Origin: Streptomyces sp. WMMB 322
GTDB taxonomy: Bacteria > Actinomycetota > Actinomycetes > Streptomycetales > Streptomycetaceae
Assembly: GCF_900090145.1 (NCBI RefSeq)
Contig: NZ_FMHI01000023.1
Span: 62,001-126,000, forward strand
Direction of reading: 5' to 3'
Length of the DNA stretch: 64,000 nt
The translations under genes and the position numbers were made by a program. Below the pieces are notes generated by a model, which was not told the DNA's origin, searched no databases, and saw only the letters and a list, made by a program, of their open reading frames with translations. Shown here piece after piece: positions 18,176 through 26,796 of the stretch; within the stretch, counting starts at the first letter, position 1; each line of letters begins with the position of its first letter.

Positions 18176-19058
18176 AAGGGGTGCTCGCCGCGGACGACGG
18201 GCCCTGCGCGAGCACCTCGACCGAGTCGCCGCTGCGTACCCTGCCCGTGCGCTCGGGGATCAGATTCTGACCGAAGACCAGCTGATCCCCGAAGCGACGG
18301 TGGCGGGCCAGGGTGCGCAGCGGCTCCTTTCCCCGGACGCCCGACGTCTGGTCGGTGGTGGTCACCACGCAACGCCCGCACGGCTTGGCCACCCGGAAGA
18401 CGGCCTCGCCGACGCGGAGCCTCCGCCATCGGTCCTCGGCCCACGGGGGAGATCCGGTGACGACGAGGCTCGGCCGGAAGCGGTCCATCGGCACGGGCCC
18501 CTCGTCGGCGTGATCGCCCTGTGCAATCAGGGAGTTGAGAGCGTCCAGCGACGAGACGGCCGTGAGCAGGAGCGGAAAGCCGTCGGCCAGCGAGACCGTC
18601 TGACCGCCGGGGGCGAACTGCGGGTCGATGAGGCGCCGCCGCTGAGGGGCGTCCAGATGCACGAGCAGCACCTTCGTACCGAGATACGCGGAGAACCAGT
18701 CGCCGGCCTCCGCGTCGGCGGGCACCACGTGCAGCTTCTTCCCGAACAGCCGTACGGGGACCGTTTCCCGGTCCGCAGGCGGCACGCCGACCTCGAGCGG
18801 CTCCCTCCCCGGAGCCGTGATGCGCAGCGCCGCTCCCCCCGGACCTCCCCCGCAGGCGTCATCGGACAGTGGAACCGCCCGGACGAGGGCAAGGCGTGGC
18901 TGCTCCCGCTGTGTGACCTCGCTGCCGTCCGGAGACGTCAGCATCCAGCGCCTGTCGGCAGCCGGTCCCCACGGCTCGACGCTCAACTCCTCGCGCGTGA
19001 TCCCCGCCAGTGCTTTCACCGGGTAGAGGTGGAGCGATGCCAGCGTCATGGACGTCAT
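18129..19058 (-). CDS. MOSC-domain protein with N-terminal beta-barrel domain
   Basis: The 309-residue protein begins with the MOSC N-terminal beta-barrel (ASLHLYPVKALAGI, then WGPAADRRWMLTSPDG). The MOSC domain follows, with DGFPLLLTAVSSLDALN, DRFRPSLVV and the cysteine-containing FRVAKPCGRCVVTTTDQTSG. MOSC proteins handle molybdenum cofactor-bound sulfur; close relatives are YcbX and mARC-type reductases that reduce N-hydroxylated compounds. No redox partner gene is adjacent. A second in-frame ATG three codons later is an alternative start. The 3' end overlaps the DUF779 gene convergently. Confidence 0.88.
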   Translation of the reverse strand: MTSMTLASLHLYPVKALAGITREELSVEPWGPAADRRWMLTSPDGSEVTQREQPRLALVRAVPLSDDACGGGPGGAALRITAPGREPLEVGVPPADRETVPVRLFGKKLHVVPADAEAGDWFSAYLGTKVLLVHLDAPQRRRLIDPQFAPGGQTVSLADGFPLLLTAVSSLDALNSLIAQGDHADEGPVPMDRFRPSLVVTGSPPWAEDRWRRLRVGEAVFRVAKPCGRCVVTTTDQTSGVRGKEPLRTLARHRRFGDQLVFGQNLIPERTGRVRSGDSVEVLAQGPSSAASTPSTAAAAAVRPKRPRP

Positions 19059-19106
19059 GCCGTCATCCTGCCACCGGCGCCGGCCGCCCGAAGGGGCCGG
19101 ATCCGG

Positions 19107-19640
19107 TCAGTAGCCGCGACCGGGGTACTGCTGCCCGCCGTAGGGGTCCTCGTAGGCGTTCGGCATCTGCCGGGGCGCCGCGGGACGCGGTGCGGCGGGA
19201 CGGGGAGCGGCAGGACGGGGCGGTGCGACCGGCCGCATCTGCTGCGGCGGCTGGGGCTGTTGGTACTGCTGAGGGTGCTGACGCGGATCCTGGTGTCCCC
19301 GCTGCGGCTGCTGCTGCGGAATGTGAGGCGCGGGCGCCTGCTGCAGCGGAGCCGACTGAAGGGGGGCGGGCTGCGCCATGCCGTGCTGCGGGGGCTGGTG
19401 GCCCATCGCACCCGGGTACCCCTGCGGTGGTGTGTGCTGCTGGTGGCTCGGCCCGGCGGGAAGCGCGGGCAGAGCCGGGGGAAGTGCGGCGAGGGAAGGC
19501 AGCGCCTCGTACGCCGAGGGGACACGGATGGGAGCGATCTGCGGGGTGCCGCGCTCGTTCACGAGCATGTCGTAGATCGGTGTGTCGGGGTACGAAGGGC
19601 CAGCGTAGTAGCCGCCAGGGGAGTAGCGGGGGGAGGTCAT
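19107..19640 (-). CDS. Proline/glutamine-rich protein, DUF6643-like
   Basis: The 177-residue protein begins MTSPRYSPGGYYAGPSYPD, with a short conserved-looking part to about residue 45 (TPQIAPIRVPSAYEALPSL). The rest is low-complexity proline, glutamine and alanine, including three tandem RPAAP units, ending DPYGGQQYPGRGY. It resembles a Streptomyces family I remember as DUF6643; function unknown. No transmembrane segment or signal peptide is visible. TACCTT (19652-19647 on the minus strand) ends 6 bp before the ATG at 19640, suggesting a leaderless transcript. An ATG two codons upstream is the alternative start. Confidence 0.65.
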   Translation of the reverse strand: MTSPRYSPGGYYAGPSYPDTPIYDMLVNERGTPQIAPIRVPSAYEALPSLAALPPALPALPAGPSHQQHTPPQGYPGAMGHQPPQHGMAQPAPLQSAPLQQAPAPHIPQQQPQRGHQDPRQHPQQYQQPQPPQQMRPVAPPRPAAPRPAAPRPAAPRQMPNAYEDPYGGQQYPGRGY

Positions 19641-19646
19641 GCCCAT

Positions 19647-19652
19647 AAGGTA
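19647..19652 (-). promoter_or_regulatory. Candidate -10 for a leaderless transcript
   Basis: TACCTT fits TANNNT and its end is 6 bp from the ATG at 19640, so transcription would begin at or next to the start codon. No -35 consensus was recognised. Confidence 0.35.
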
Positions 19653-19860
19653 AGCCCAAAATGTGGCCGTTGGGCACCCCGGTCGAGGAGCGGTTTCCCG
19701 TGCTTGCGGTGACTGCCCGTCAGCAATCGGAGCGAATCCGGTAAAACCGGGCACGCAGGGCCTGTCGAGATGTTGTGACGGGCCGCTGCAGCCGCGAGGA
19801 CGCGGCGGACGGAGAGCCTCCGGCGACCAGGACGCCGGAGGAGGAGGGAAGTGGAGTGGC

Positions 19861-21186
19861 ATGACGATGCGCAAGGGCACCAACATCCCGGTCGCGGCGA
19901 CGTCGGTGCGTATCGAGCTGGGGAGGGATTCGGGCACCGGTCCCGTGGACGTGGACGCCTCCGCCCTGCTGCTGACGGCGTCCGGAAAGGTCCGCTCCGA
20001 CGACGACTTCGTCTTCTACAACCAGCCCCGTCACGCCTCGGGCGCAGTGAACCACGAGGGCAAGCGCTCCGAAGCCCCCGTTGCCGTGGACGTCTTGAGC
20101 GCGGACCTGGCGAGGGTCGAGCCCGATGTCGACCGGATCGTCCTCGCTGCCTCCGCCGAAGGCGGCACGTTCGGACAGGTCCCCGGGCTGCACGTACGGC
20201 TCGTGGACGCGGACGGCGGAGCGGAGATCGCCCGCTTCGAGAGCGCCGACGCCACAGTCGAGACGGCCTTCGTCCTGGGTGAGCTCTACCGCAGGCAGGG
20301 AGGCTGGAAGTTCCGTGCGGTCGGCCAGGGCTACGGGAGCGGACTGGCCGGTCTGGCAACGGACTTCGGGATCAGCGTCGACGAAGAAGCGGACGCCGGC
20401 GCACCGGTGCGCGAAGCGGCGCCCGCCGCCGCGGTCCCGCCGCAGGCATCCGCCTCGCCCCCGCCACCGGCGGCGGCCCCGGCACCGGCGGCGGCGTCCG
20501 CACCCGCGCCGTCCGCACCCGCTGCGGCCGGAGCCGTGCGGCTGACCAAGGTCACGCTGACCAAACAGGCACCCTCGGTCTCCCTCACCAAGCAGGGCGG
20601 CACCGGCGGAGTCATGCGGGTCAACCTCAACTGGCAGACGCAGAAGCAGTCGCAGAAGAGCGCCTCGGGCTGGGGCCGGAAACTCGGCAGGGCCGTCGCC
20701 GGACACTCCGGCCTCGATCTGGACCTGTGCGCGCTCTTCGAACTCGCCGACGGGCGAAAGGGGGCCGTCCAAGCGCTCGGCAACGCCTTCGGCTCGCTGC
20801 ACCAGCCGCCGTACATTCACCTCGACGGCGACGACCGCACCGGCGCGGTCGCCTCCGGCGAGAACCTCACCGTCAATCTCGATCACGCCGCTCAGCTGCG
20901 GCGCGTCCTGGTCTTCGTGACGATCTACTCCGGGGCGCGCAGCTTCGAGGGAGTCCAGGGCACCGTGACCCTCCAGCCGCAGCACGGCGCTCCGGTGGAG
21001 TTCTCGCTCGACGAGTGCACCGTTCCCTCCAGCGTCTGTGCGCTGGCGCTCATCACCAACAAGGGCGGCGATCTCGTCGTGCACCGCGAGGCCCGCTACC
21101 TGGTCGTCGAGCGCGGCAGCAGCCCGCAGCGCACGGTCGACGCCGCCTACGGCTGGGGCATGCAGTGGGCTCCCGGCCGCAAGTGA
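19861..21186 (+). CDS. Double TerD-domain protein
   Basis: The 441-residue protein contains two TerD-type domains. The first, about residues 1-180, begins MRKGTNIPVAATSVRIELG and has DVDASALLLTASGKVRSDDDFVFYNQP. The second, about residues 235-440, has LDLDLCALFELADGRKGAVQALG and DDRTGAVASGENLTVNLD. An alanine/proline linker of about 60 residues joins them. TerD domains bind calcium through acidic loops and belong to a stress-response system first seen as tellurite resistance; Streptomyces has many paralogues linked to differentiation. The start follows GGAGGGAAG and GGAG. No other ter genes are adjacent. Confidence 0.9.
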   Translation: MTMRKGTNIPVAATSVRIELGRDSGTGPVDVDASALLLTASGKVRSDDDFVFYNQPRHASGAVNHEGKRSEAPVAVDVLSADLARVEPDVDRIVLAASAEGGTFGQVPGLHVRLVDADGGAEIARFESADATVETAFVLGELYRRQGGWKFRAVGQGYGSGLAGLATDFGISVDEEADAGAPVREAAPAAAVPPQASASPPPPAAAPAPAAASAPAPSAPAAAGAVRLTKVTLTKQAPSVSLTKQGGTGGVMRVNLNWQTQKQSQKSASGWGRKLGRAVAGHSGLDLDLCALFELADGRKGAVQALGNAFGSLHQPPYIHLDGDDRTGAVASGENLTVNLDHAAQLRRVLVFVTIYSGARSFEGVQGTVTLQPQHGAPVEFSLDECTVPSSVCALALITNKGGDLVVHREARYLVVERGSSPQRTVDAAYGWGMQWAPGRK

Positions 21187-21214
21187 ACTGCCGCCGGCCG
21201 CGCGGTACCTGCGC

Positions 21215-22348
21215 TCACGCGTAGGTGCGCCCCTTCCAGGCGGCACCGCGCCCCCGGTGGTGCCGCAGCGCCGAATCGAGGGTCATCAGCAGGTACAGGG
21301 CAGCCGTCACCGGCAGTGCGAGCGCACACCACGGCGGCTGCCGGTAGTAGCGCAGCATCGGCACGTACGTCAGCGCCATCACCGCCCACGCCGCCGCGCC
21401 CACAGGCGACCCCGCCAGCGCGGTCAGCGGCGGCACCAGGTACACCAGCGTCAGGGCGGCCACCGCGCCCAGCAGCACCAGCGGACTGTTCCCGAGCTGT
21501 GCGTACGCGCTGCGCGCCACCATCCGCCACAGCTGCGGCAGCCGTTCGTAGGGGCGGACGCTGCGCACGCCGTCCGCCAGACCCAGCCAGATCCGCCCGC
21601 CGCTGCGTTTGACGGCACGGGCGAGCGTCACGTCGTCGATGACGGCGTGCCGGATGCTCTCGGGGATGTCCGCACGGACGGCCGCCTCGGTGCGCAGCAG
21701 CACACAGCCGCCGGCTGCCGCGGCGGTACGGGACGCGGGCCGGTTGACCCGGCCGAAGGGGTAGAGCTGCGCGAAGAAGTACACGAAGGCGGGCACGATG
21801 AGCCGCTCCCACGCGCTGTCGGCCCGCAGCCGGGCCATCTGGGAGAGAAGGTCCAGACGGGCACCGGTCGCGGCACTCACCAGGTCCCGCAGCGAGTCCG
21901 GCGCGTGCGCGATGTCGGCGTCCGTGAGCAGCAGGAAGCCCGCGCCCGTCCGCTCCTGCGCGAGGGCCATGCCGTGCCGCAGCGCCCACAGCTTGCCCGT
22001 CCAGCCCGGTCCGGGCTCCCCGGGGGAGGTGACGGTCAACGGCAGATCGTGCGGCGCCTGTTGGCTCGCGAGGCGGCGGGCCACCTCACCGGTGCCGTCC
22101 GTGGAGCCGTCGTCGACGAGGAAGATCTCGGCCCGCCCCGGATAGTCCTGGGCGAGCAGGCCGGGCAGGCTCAGCGGCAGGACGTCCGCCTCGTCCCGCG
22201 CCGGCACGACGACCGCCACCGCCGGCCAGGCCTGCGGCTCCGAGCGCGGCGGCAGCCGGATGTCGGTACGCCAGAAGCGGGCCTGCGCCAGCAGCAGCCA
22301 CAGCCAGGCGGCAAGCGATCCCGAGGCGGTCCAGGTCAGGGCGCTCAT
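21215..22348 (-). CDS. Family 2 glycosyltransferase, HpnB-like
   Basis: The 377-residue protein has an N-terminal hydrophobic anchor, a GT-A catalytic domain, and three to four C-terminal hydrophobic segments (for example VLLGAVAALTLVYLVPPL). Catalytic-domain landmarks are VVVPARDEADVLP, VDDGSTDGTGE, GWTGKLWALRHGM, and the DXD motif LTDADI. The wording and layout resemble the hopanoid-associated glycosyltransferase HpnB. No squalene-hopene cyclase gene is in the window, so a hopanoid link is only suggested. The enzyme is expected to transfer a sugar from a nucleotide donor to a lipid acceptor at the membrane. Confidence 0.82.
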   Translation of the reverse strand: MSALTWTASGSLAAWLWLLLAQARFWRTDIRLPPRSEPQAWPAVAVVVPARDEADVLPLSLPGLLAQDYPGRAEIFLVDDGSTDGTGEVARRLASQQAPHDLPLTVTSPGEPGPGWTGKLWALRHGMALAQERTGAGFLLLTDADIAHAPDSLRDLVSAATGARLDLLSQMARLRADSAWERLIVPAFVYFFAQLYPFGRVNRPASRTAAAAGGCVLLRTEAAVRADIPESIRHAVIDDVTLARAVKRSGGRIWLGLADGVRSVRPYERLPQLWRMVARSAYAQLGNSPLVLLGAVAALTLVYLVPPLTALAGSPVGAAAWAVMALTYVPMLRYYRQPPWCALALPVTAALYLLMTLDSALRHHRGRGAAWKGRTYA

Positions 22349-22433
22349 CCGACGCAGTCTGCCGCACCGGGGGCGGGGCGCACGGTATGCCGGGGCCGCG
22401 GTGACACCGGATGAGGCCGCATGGCCGATCGAC

Positions 22434-22439
22434 TACAGT
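22434..22439 (+). promoter_or_regulatory. Candidate -10 for a leaderless racemase transcript
   Basis: TACAGT fits TANNNT and ends 8 bp before the GTG at 22448, compatible with a leaderless transcript starting at that codon. This supports the later of two possible starts. Confidence 0.35.
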
Positions 22440-22447
22440 GGCCTGCC

Positions 22448-23233
22448 GTGAAGATCGCGTTGATGGACTCCGGTATCGGCCTGCTCGCGGCGGCCGCGGC
22501 AGTGCGCAGGGCCCGTCCCGATGCGGATCTCGTCCTCTCCAGCGACCCCGAGAGCATGCCCTGGGGGCCGCGCACCGCCGACGACATCACCGCACACGCC
22601 CTGGCCTGCGCGAAGGCCGCGGGAGCCCACGAGCCGGACGCCCTGATCGTCGCGTGCAACACCGCATCCGTGCACGCCCTCGCGGCGCTGCGCGAGGAGC
22701 TGGAGCCGGACCTCCCCGTCATCGGCACGGTGCCCGCGGTGAAACCGGCGGCGCAGGGCGGCGGTCCCGTCGCGGTCTGGGCCACCCCGGCGACCACGGG
22801 AAGCCCCTACCAGCGGCGCCTCATCGCCGACTTCGGCAGGGAAGCCCAGTTCACCGAGGTGCCCTGCCACGGTCTGGCGGACGCCGTGGAGACGGCGCAG
22901 GAACACGCCATCGACGTGGCAGTCGGCGCCGCCGCGGATCTCACTCCGAGCGGTGTGCGCGCCGTCGTCCTCGGGTGCACGCACTACGAACTCGTCGGCG
23001 AACGCATCCGCGCGGCGCTCACGGATGCGGACGGTGCGCCGCCGGTGCTCTTCGGCTCCGCCGACGCGGTCGCCGCCCAGGCCCTGCGCAGGATCGGCAC
23101 CGCCCCCGACCCGGGCGCCGCCCCCACCGGCGGGCTGACCGTGCTGCTCGGGGGGAGCGCGGCCAGGCTGCCCGAGGTGGCGAACACCTACGCCGAGGGC
23201 CGGCTCCTCGCGGGCGCACCCGTGACGCCTTGA
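22448..23233 (+). CDS. Aspartate/glutamate racemase-family protein
   Basis: The roughly 261-residue protein has the two-cysteine racemase pattern: N-terminal ALMDSGIGLL, the first catalytic cysteine C70 in VACNTAS and the second C177 in VLGCTHYEL. This arrangement is that of MurI-type glutamate racemases, which make D-glutamate for peptidoglycan. The sequence seems more divergent than typical MurI, for instance PWGPRTADDI in place of the usual PYG region, so a different amino-acid substrate is possible. The GTG at 22448 gives a normal racemase N-terminus; an ATG at 22421 would add nine residues. Confidence 0.85.
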   Translation: MKIALMDSGIGLLAAAAAVRRARPDADLVLSSDPESMPWGPRTADDITAHALACAKAAGAHEPDALIVACNTASVHALAALREELEPDLPVIGTVPAVKPAAQGGGPVAVWATPATTGSPYQRRLIADFGREAQFTEVPCHGLADAVETAQEHAIDVAVGAAADLTPSGVRAVVLGCTHYELVGERIRAALTDADGAPPVLFGSADAVAAQALRRIGTAPDPGAAPTGGLTVLLGGSAARLPEVANTYAEGRLLAGAPVTP

Positions 23234-23376
23234 TCCCGGGCCGGGCCCGGTCCGGCGCAGTCTGAGCCCCATGAGCGGGCAGACCCAAGCCCCGCCCCGG
23301 CCTCCCGCAGTCCGGACCGGCGGGCGGCCCACCGCCTGCCAACCTCCTGCCAACCGCCTGTCTCCCCGGCAGCCAC
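23234..23376. other. Gene-free gap downstream of the racemase
   Basis: The stretch is proline- and arginine-codon rich in all frames, with no convincing gene, hairpin or promoter recognised. Confidence 0.35.
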
Positions 23377-23709
23377 GTGCTCGTCCACGTGCGGGTCACC
23401 GTCGACAGCGACGCTCTGGAACTGCGCCGCGGACACGCCGGGGTGGCTGCGGCGCCGCGTCCCGCTTCCCACGTCCCGGCCGCGGAGGTCCGCCGCGTCA
23501 CGCGACATCAGTGGGGTGGCCGCGGCTGCAGGGGGCGCCCCGGCAAGCGCAGGGCGGTCGTCGTACGGCGCTGAGGGCGTGGGCTGCGGCGGGAGTACGG
23601 GCAGACGTTCACCTTCTCCGCGGACGCATTCACCGGGGAGGCCTTCACCGTGGACGACGCGGAGTCGGCGGTGCGGGCGATCCGCGGGCAGCTTTCCCGG
23701 GGAGGCGGC
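23377..23709 (+). pseudogene. Possible decayed gene with an in-frame stop
   Basis: One frame looks coding on both sides of a TGA at 23572-23574. Before it are residues such as VHVRVTVDSDALELRRGH; after it come REYGQTFTFSADAFTGE and FTVDDAESAVRAIRGQL. Third positions are GC-rich throughout. No family was recognised. It may be a small gene broken by a nonsense mutation, two unrelated short frames, or chance. It ends against the convergent O-antigen ligase-like gene. Confidence 0.3.
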
Positions 23710-24798
23710 TCAGCCGAGCCGCCTCGCACAGGCGATACCTGCGAGGAGCCCCGCCCCGGCCGTCACCTGCGTGAAGCTCAGGGCGTTGCCTATCGCCGCG
23801 AGAGCGGCCAGCGCCGAGAGCGCCGCCCCCGCCGTCAGTGCGACAGGCGTGGGCCGGGGTGAGGTCCACAGCGCGAACAGCAACCACCCGAAGGCCGAGG
23901 CGAGCAGAGCCAGCCCCGGCAGCCCCTGTTCGGCGGCGACCTGCAGGGGAGCGGAGTGCGGCTTGCCGTCGGGCGGCGCCGCTTCGTCCGCGTGCAGCGT
24001 GCCCTGCGCCGTGAACGCCGCCGGCGCCGCGCCGGTGCCCGTGTCACGTGCCGTACCGCTCAGGTCCCGGAAGGTGTCGGGCCCCGCGCCGAAGAGCGGG
24101 TACTCCCGCGTGATGGCGATGGCGTCCCGCCACAACCCGACCCGGTGGGCGGTCAGTTGCTCGTGCAGAGCGGCCGACGCCCCGCGCGGCTGCTGGTCCT
24201 GTGCCACCGCGAAAGTGACGCCCGAGACGGCCGCGGCGGCCAGCGTGAGAGCCGCCAGGTACGCGGGCCGCCGGCGAATCCCTCCCGCCACGAGGGAGCA
24301 CAGCAGCACGCCCAGGGCTGCCGCGAAACCGACCGGGGTGCCCACGAGCAGGGCGCACAGTACCGCCCCGGCCGCCAGCAGCCGCATGCTCCGCCGCACG
24401 GCAGGCACCGGTGCCGCCCAGGCTGCACAGCAGAACGCGCCGACCGAGAGCGTGAGGAGCGCGGCCGTCACACCCGAACGTCCCGCCGGGCCCGCGAAGT
24501 CGATGCCGCCCGGGATCAGGTGCAAGGACGACGGGCCGAAGAAGGCGAGAACGACACCCAGTGCTCCCGCCCCTGCGGCCGCTCCGACGGGCAGCAAGGA
24601 GCCCATGATGCGTCCCGTGGCGTATCCGGCACCCACCGCGAGCACGGCGAGCAGCAGCCCTTCGGGCCGCGCGTCCCTCCCCGCGGCCGTGACCAGCGCC
24701 CATGCGGCACACGCCCCCAGTACGAGCACACCTGTGACGTCGGCGGTGCCGTTCTCGCGTTCGCGCACCCCCGACGATCCGAGCACCGGCGACGTCAT
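23710..24798 (-). CDS. O-antigen ligase/Wzy-like membrane protein
   Basis: The 362-residue protein is strongly hydrophobic with about nine to ten membrane segments (for example GLLLAVLAVGAGYATGRIMG and AGAVLCALLVGTPVGFAAAL). A large periplasmic-type loop near residues 230-295 contains PLFGAGPDTFRDLSG and the Wzy_C-like HSAPLQVAAEQGLPGLALL. This pattern fits the O-antigen ligase/polymerase superfamily, which joins or transfers polysaccharide or other lipid-linked glycans at the membrane. The ATG at 24798 is preceded by GGGGGG about 9 bp upstream. The HpnB-like glycosyltransferase 1.4 kb away could belong to the same envelope-glycan process, but that is inference. Confidence 0.75.
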   Translation of the reverse strand: MTSPVLGSSGVRERENGTADVTGVLVLGACAAWALVTAAGRDARPEGLLLAVLAVGAGYATGRIMGSLLPVGAAAGAGALGVVLAFFGPSSLHLIPGGIDFAGPAGRSGVTAALLTLSVGAFCCAAWAAPVPAVRRSMRLLAAGAVLCALLVGTPVGFAAALGVLLCSLVAGGIRRRPAYLAALTLAAAAVSGVTFAVAQDQQPRGASAALHEQLTAHRVGLWRDAIAITREYPLFGAGPDTFRDLSGTARDTGTGAAPAAFTAQGTLHADEAAPPDGKPHSAPLQVAAEQGLPGLALLASAFGWLLFALWTSPRPTPVALTAGAALSALAALAAIGNALSFTQVTAGAGLLAGIACARRLG

Positions 24799-24984
24799 CC
24801 CCTGCGACCCCCCGAAACCGGCGCGGCCCGTACCGCCGGCCGGTCGGCTGCGGCGCGGGCTGCGACTTCGCGGCTCAACGGTAATGCGTGAGACGGGAAT
24901 TGTGGATATCCCGTACCCGAGTGATGTTCCTCCGGTGAACGGTGACGGGGCGACGGCACACCCCGACCCGATACGCTCGGGATC

Positions 24985-25467
24985 ATGGCGACACCCGAAT
25001 TCATCCGCAGAGTCCGCGCCGCCGCAGGCCATCAACTGCTCTACCTGCCGGGCGTGAGCGCCGTCGTGTTCGACGACGAGGGGCGTGTGCTGCTGGGAAG
25101 GCGGGCCGACACCGGGGACTGGTCGATCATCGGCGGCATCCCCGAACCGGGTGAGCAGCCTGCGGCGGCGGCCCGGCGTGAGGTCGAGGAGGAGACGGCC
25201 GTGCGGTGCGTCGCCGAACGAGTGGTCGCGGTGCAGGCGTTGGAGGAACCTGTCACCTACCCCAACGGCGACGTCTGCCAGTTCATGGACATCTCCTTCC
25301 GGTGCCGCGCCACCGGGGGAGAGGCCCGGGTCAACGACGAGGAGTCGCTGGAGGTGGGCTGGTTCGGGCTGGACGCGCTGCCGCCCATGAGCGAGGCCGT
25401 CGTCAGCCGCATCAAACAGGCCGCGGGCGACGGCCCCACGTGGTTCGAGGGGATCGGCCGGAGCTGA
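24985..25467 (+). CDS. Nudix hydrolase
   Basis: The 160-residue protein has a Nudix box beginning GGIPEPGEQPAAAARREVEE and ending ETAV, matching GX5EX7REUXEEXGU except that the last glycine is alanine. Such enzymes hydrolyse a nucleoside diphosphate linked to another group, using Mg2+ held by the RE-EE glutamates. N-terminal LPGVSAVVFDDEGRVLLGRR and the later FMDISFRCRATGGEARVNDEE are common in actinobacterial ADP-ribose/NADH pyrophosphatase-like members. The substrate cannot be read from the sequence. It stands alone between two unrelated genes. Confidence 0.9.
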   Translation: MATPEFIRRVRAAAGHQLLYLPGVSAVVFDDEGRVLLGRRADTGDWSIIGGIPEPGEQPAAAARREVEEETAVRCVAERVVAVQALEEPVTYPNGDVCQFMDISFRCRATGGEARVNDEESLEVGWFGLDALPPMSEAVVSRIKQAAGDGPTWFEGIGRS

Positions 25468-25572
25468 CCGGGGCCGGGCGCCGTGCCCCCGGTCACGGGC
25501 CGTCGGGGGCCGAGGCCCGGCGTTACGTTGGAGTGGAGGGCTGCTCGGGGGAGACGACCCGAGGAGACGAGC

Positions 25573-26697
25573 ATGACCGGCACCCTGGAACGGCTCGCGG
25601 GCGAAGGCGTGGCTCCCTGGCTGGACGATCTGAGCCGTGAGCGCCTCGTGAGCGGCGGGCTTTCCCGGCTGGTGAACGAGCAGGGCGTCGTGGGCATCAC
25701 CAGCAATCCGACGATCTTCGACAAGGCGATCGGCTCCGGGCTCCACTACGACGCGCAGATCACCGATCTCGCCCGGCGGGGCGTCGGCGTCGCCGAGGCG
25801 GCCCGGCTGCTGACCGCCTACGACGTGCGCTGGGCCTGTGACGCCCTGCGCGGCGTCCATGAGGCCACCCACGGCGTGGACGGACGCGTCTCGATCGAGG
25901 TGGCGCCGCAACTGGCCCGCGACACCATGGCGACCCTCGCGGAGACGCGGGATCTGTGGTGGCTGGTGGACCGGCCGAACCTCTTCGTGAAGTTTCCCGC
26001 CACCCGCCAGGGGCTGGGAGCCATCAGCGCGGCCCTCGCCGAGGGCATCAGCGTCAACGTGACCCTGATCTTCTCCCTCGACCGCTACGACGAGGTGATC
26101 TCCGCCTTCCTCGCCGGAATGGAAGGGGCGCGGGCCGCCGGTCGCGACCTGTCCTCCATCGCATCGGTGGCGTCCTTCTTCGTCAGCCGGGTCGACACCG
26201 AGACCGACAACCGCCTGGACAAGATCGGCAGTTCACAGGCGCGGACGCTGCGCGGCCGCGCAGCCATCGCCAACGCGCGGCTCGCCTACCGGCAGTTCGA
26301 GAAGGCCCGTGCCGGCGACCGCTGGCGGGCACTGGAAGCGGACGGAATGCGGCCCCAGCGTCCGCTGTGGGCCTCCACCGGCGTGAAGGACCCGGCCTTC
26401 GACGACACCCGTTACGTCGTGGAACTCGTCGCACCGGACATCGTGAGCACCATGCCCGAGGCGACCCTCCGCGCGGTCGAGGACCACGGGGAGCTCAGAG
26501 GCGACACCGTCCACGGCACGTACGCGGAGTCCCAGCAGATCCTCGACGACCTCGACGTGGCCGGTGTCTCCTATCACGACGTCGTGGCGACTCTTGAGGA
26601 AGATGGCATAAGGAAGTTCTCGGACTCCTGGCGGGACGTTTTCGGCACGGTGGAGAAGGAACTGCGCACCGCGTCCTCGAAGGGCCGGCGCGCCTGA
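25573..26697 (+). CDS. tal: Transaldolase
   Basis: The 374-residue protein matches the actinobacterial transaldolase (TalB subfamily with extended length). It moves a dihydroxyacetone unit between sedoheptulose 7-phosphate and glyceraldehyde 3-phosphate in the pentose phosphate pathway. Visible landmarks are GITSNPTIFDKAI, VSIEVAPQLARD, FVKFPATRQGL, ISVNVTLIFSLDRY and the Schiff-base lysine K272 in LWASTGVKDPAFDD. The ATG at 25573 follows GAGGAGACGAGC. It is not beside transketolase or glucose-6-phosphate dehydrogenase, so it may be a secondary tal copy. Together with the phosphoketolase 11 kb away it suggests a flexible pentose route. Confidence 0.95.
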   Translation: MTGTLERLAGEGVAPWLDDLSRERLVSGGLSRLVNEQGVVGITSNPTIFDKAIGSGLHYDAQITDLARRGVGVAEAARLLTAYDVRWACDALRGVHEATHGVDGRVSIEVAPQLARDTMATLAETRDLWWLVDRPNLFVKFPATRQGLGAISAALAEGISVNVTLIFSLDRYDEVISAFLAGMEGARAAGRDLSSIASVASFFVSRVDTETDNRLDKIGSSQARTLRGRAAIANARLAYRQFEKARAGDRWRALEADGMRPQRPLWASTGVKDPAFDDTRYVVELVAPDIVSTMPEATLRAVEDHGELRGDTVHGTYAESQQILDDLDVAGVSYHDVVATLEEDGIRKFSDSWRDVFGTVEKELRTASSKGRRA

Positions 26698-26796
26698 CAC
26701 CCCTTCGCAGCGCCGGCAGCGCCGCCGGACCGGGGAAACCGACCCGCGCCGAGGGGTTCCCTGCCGCAGCGCCCGATCGTCACCGAGGAGCAGAAC

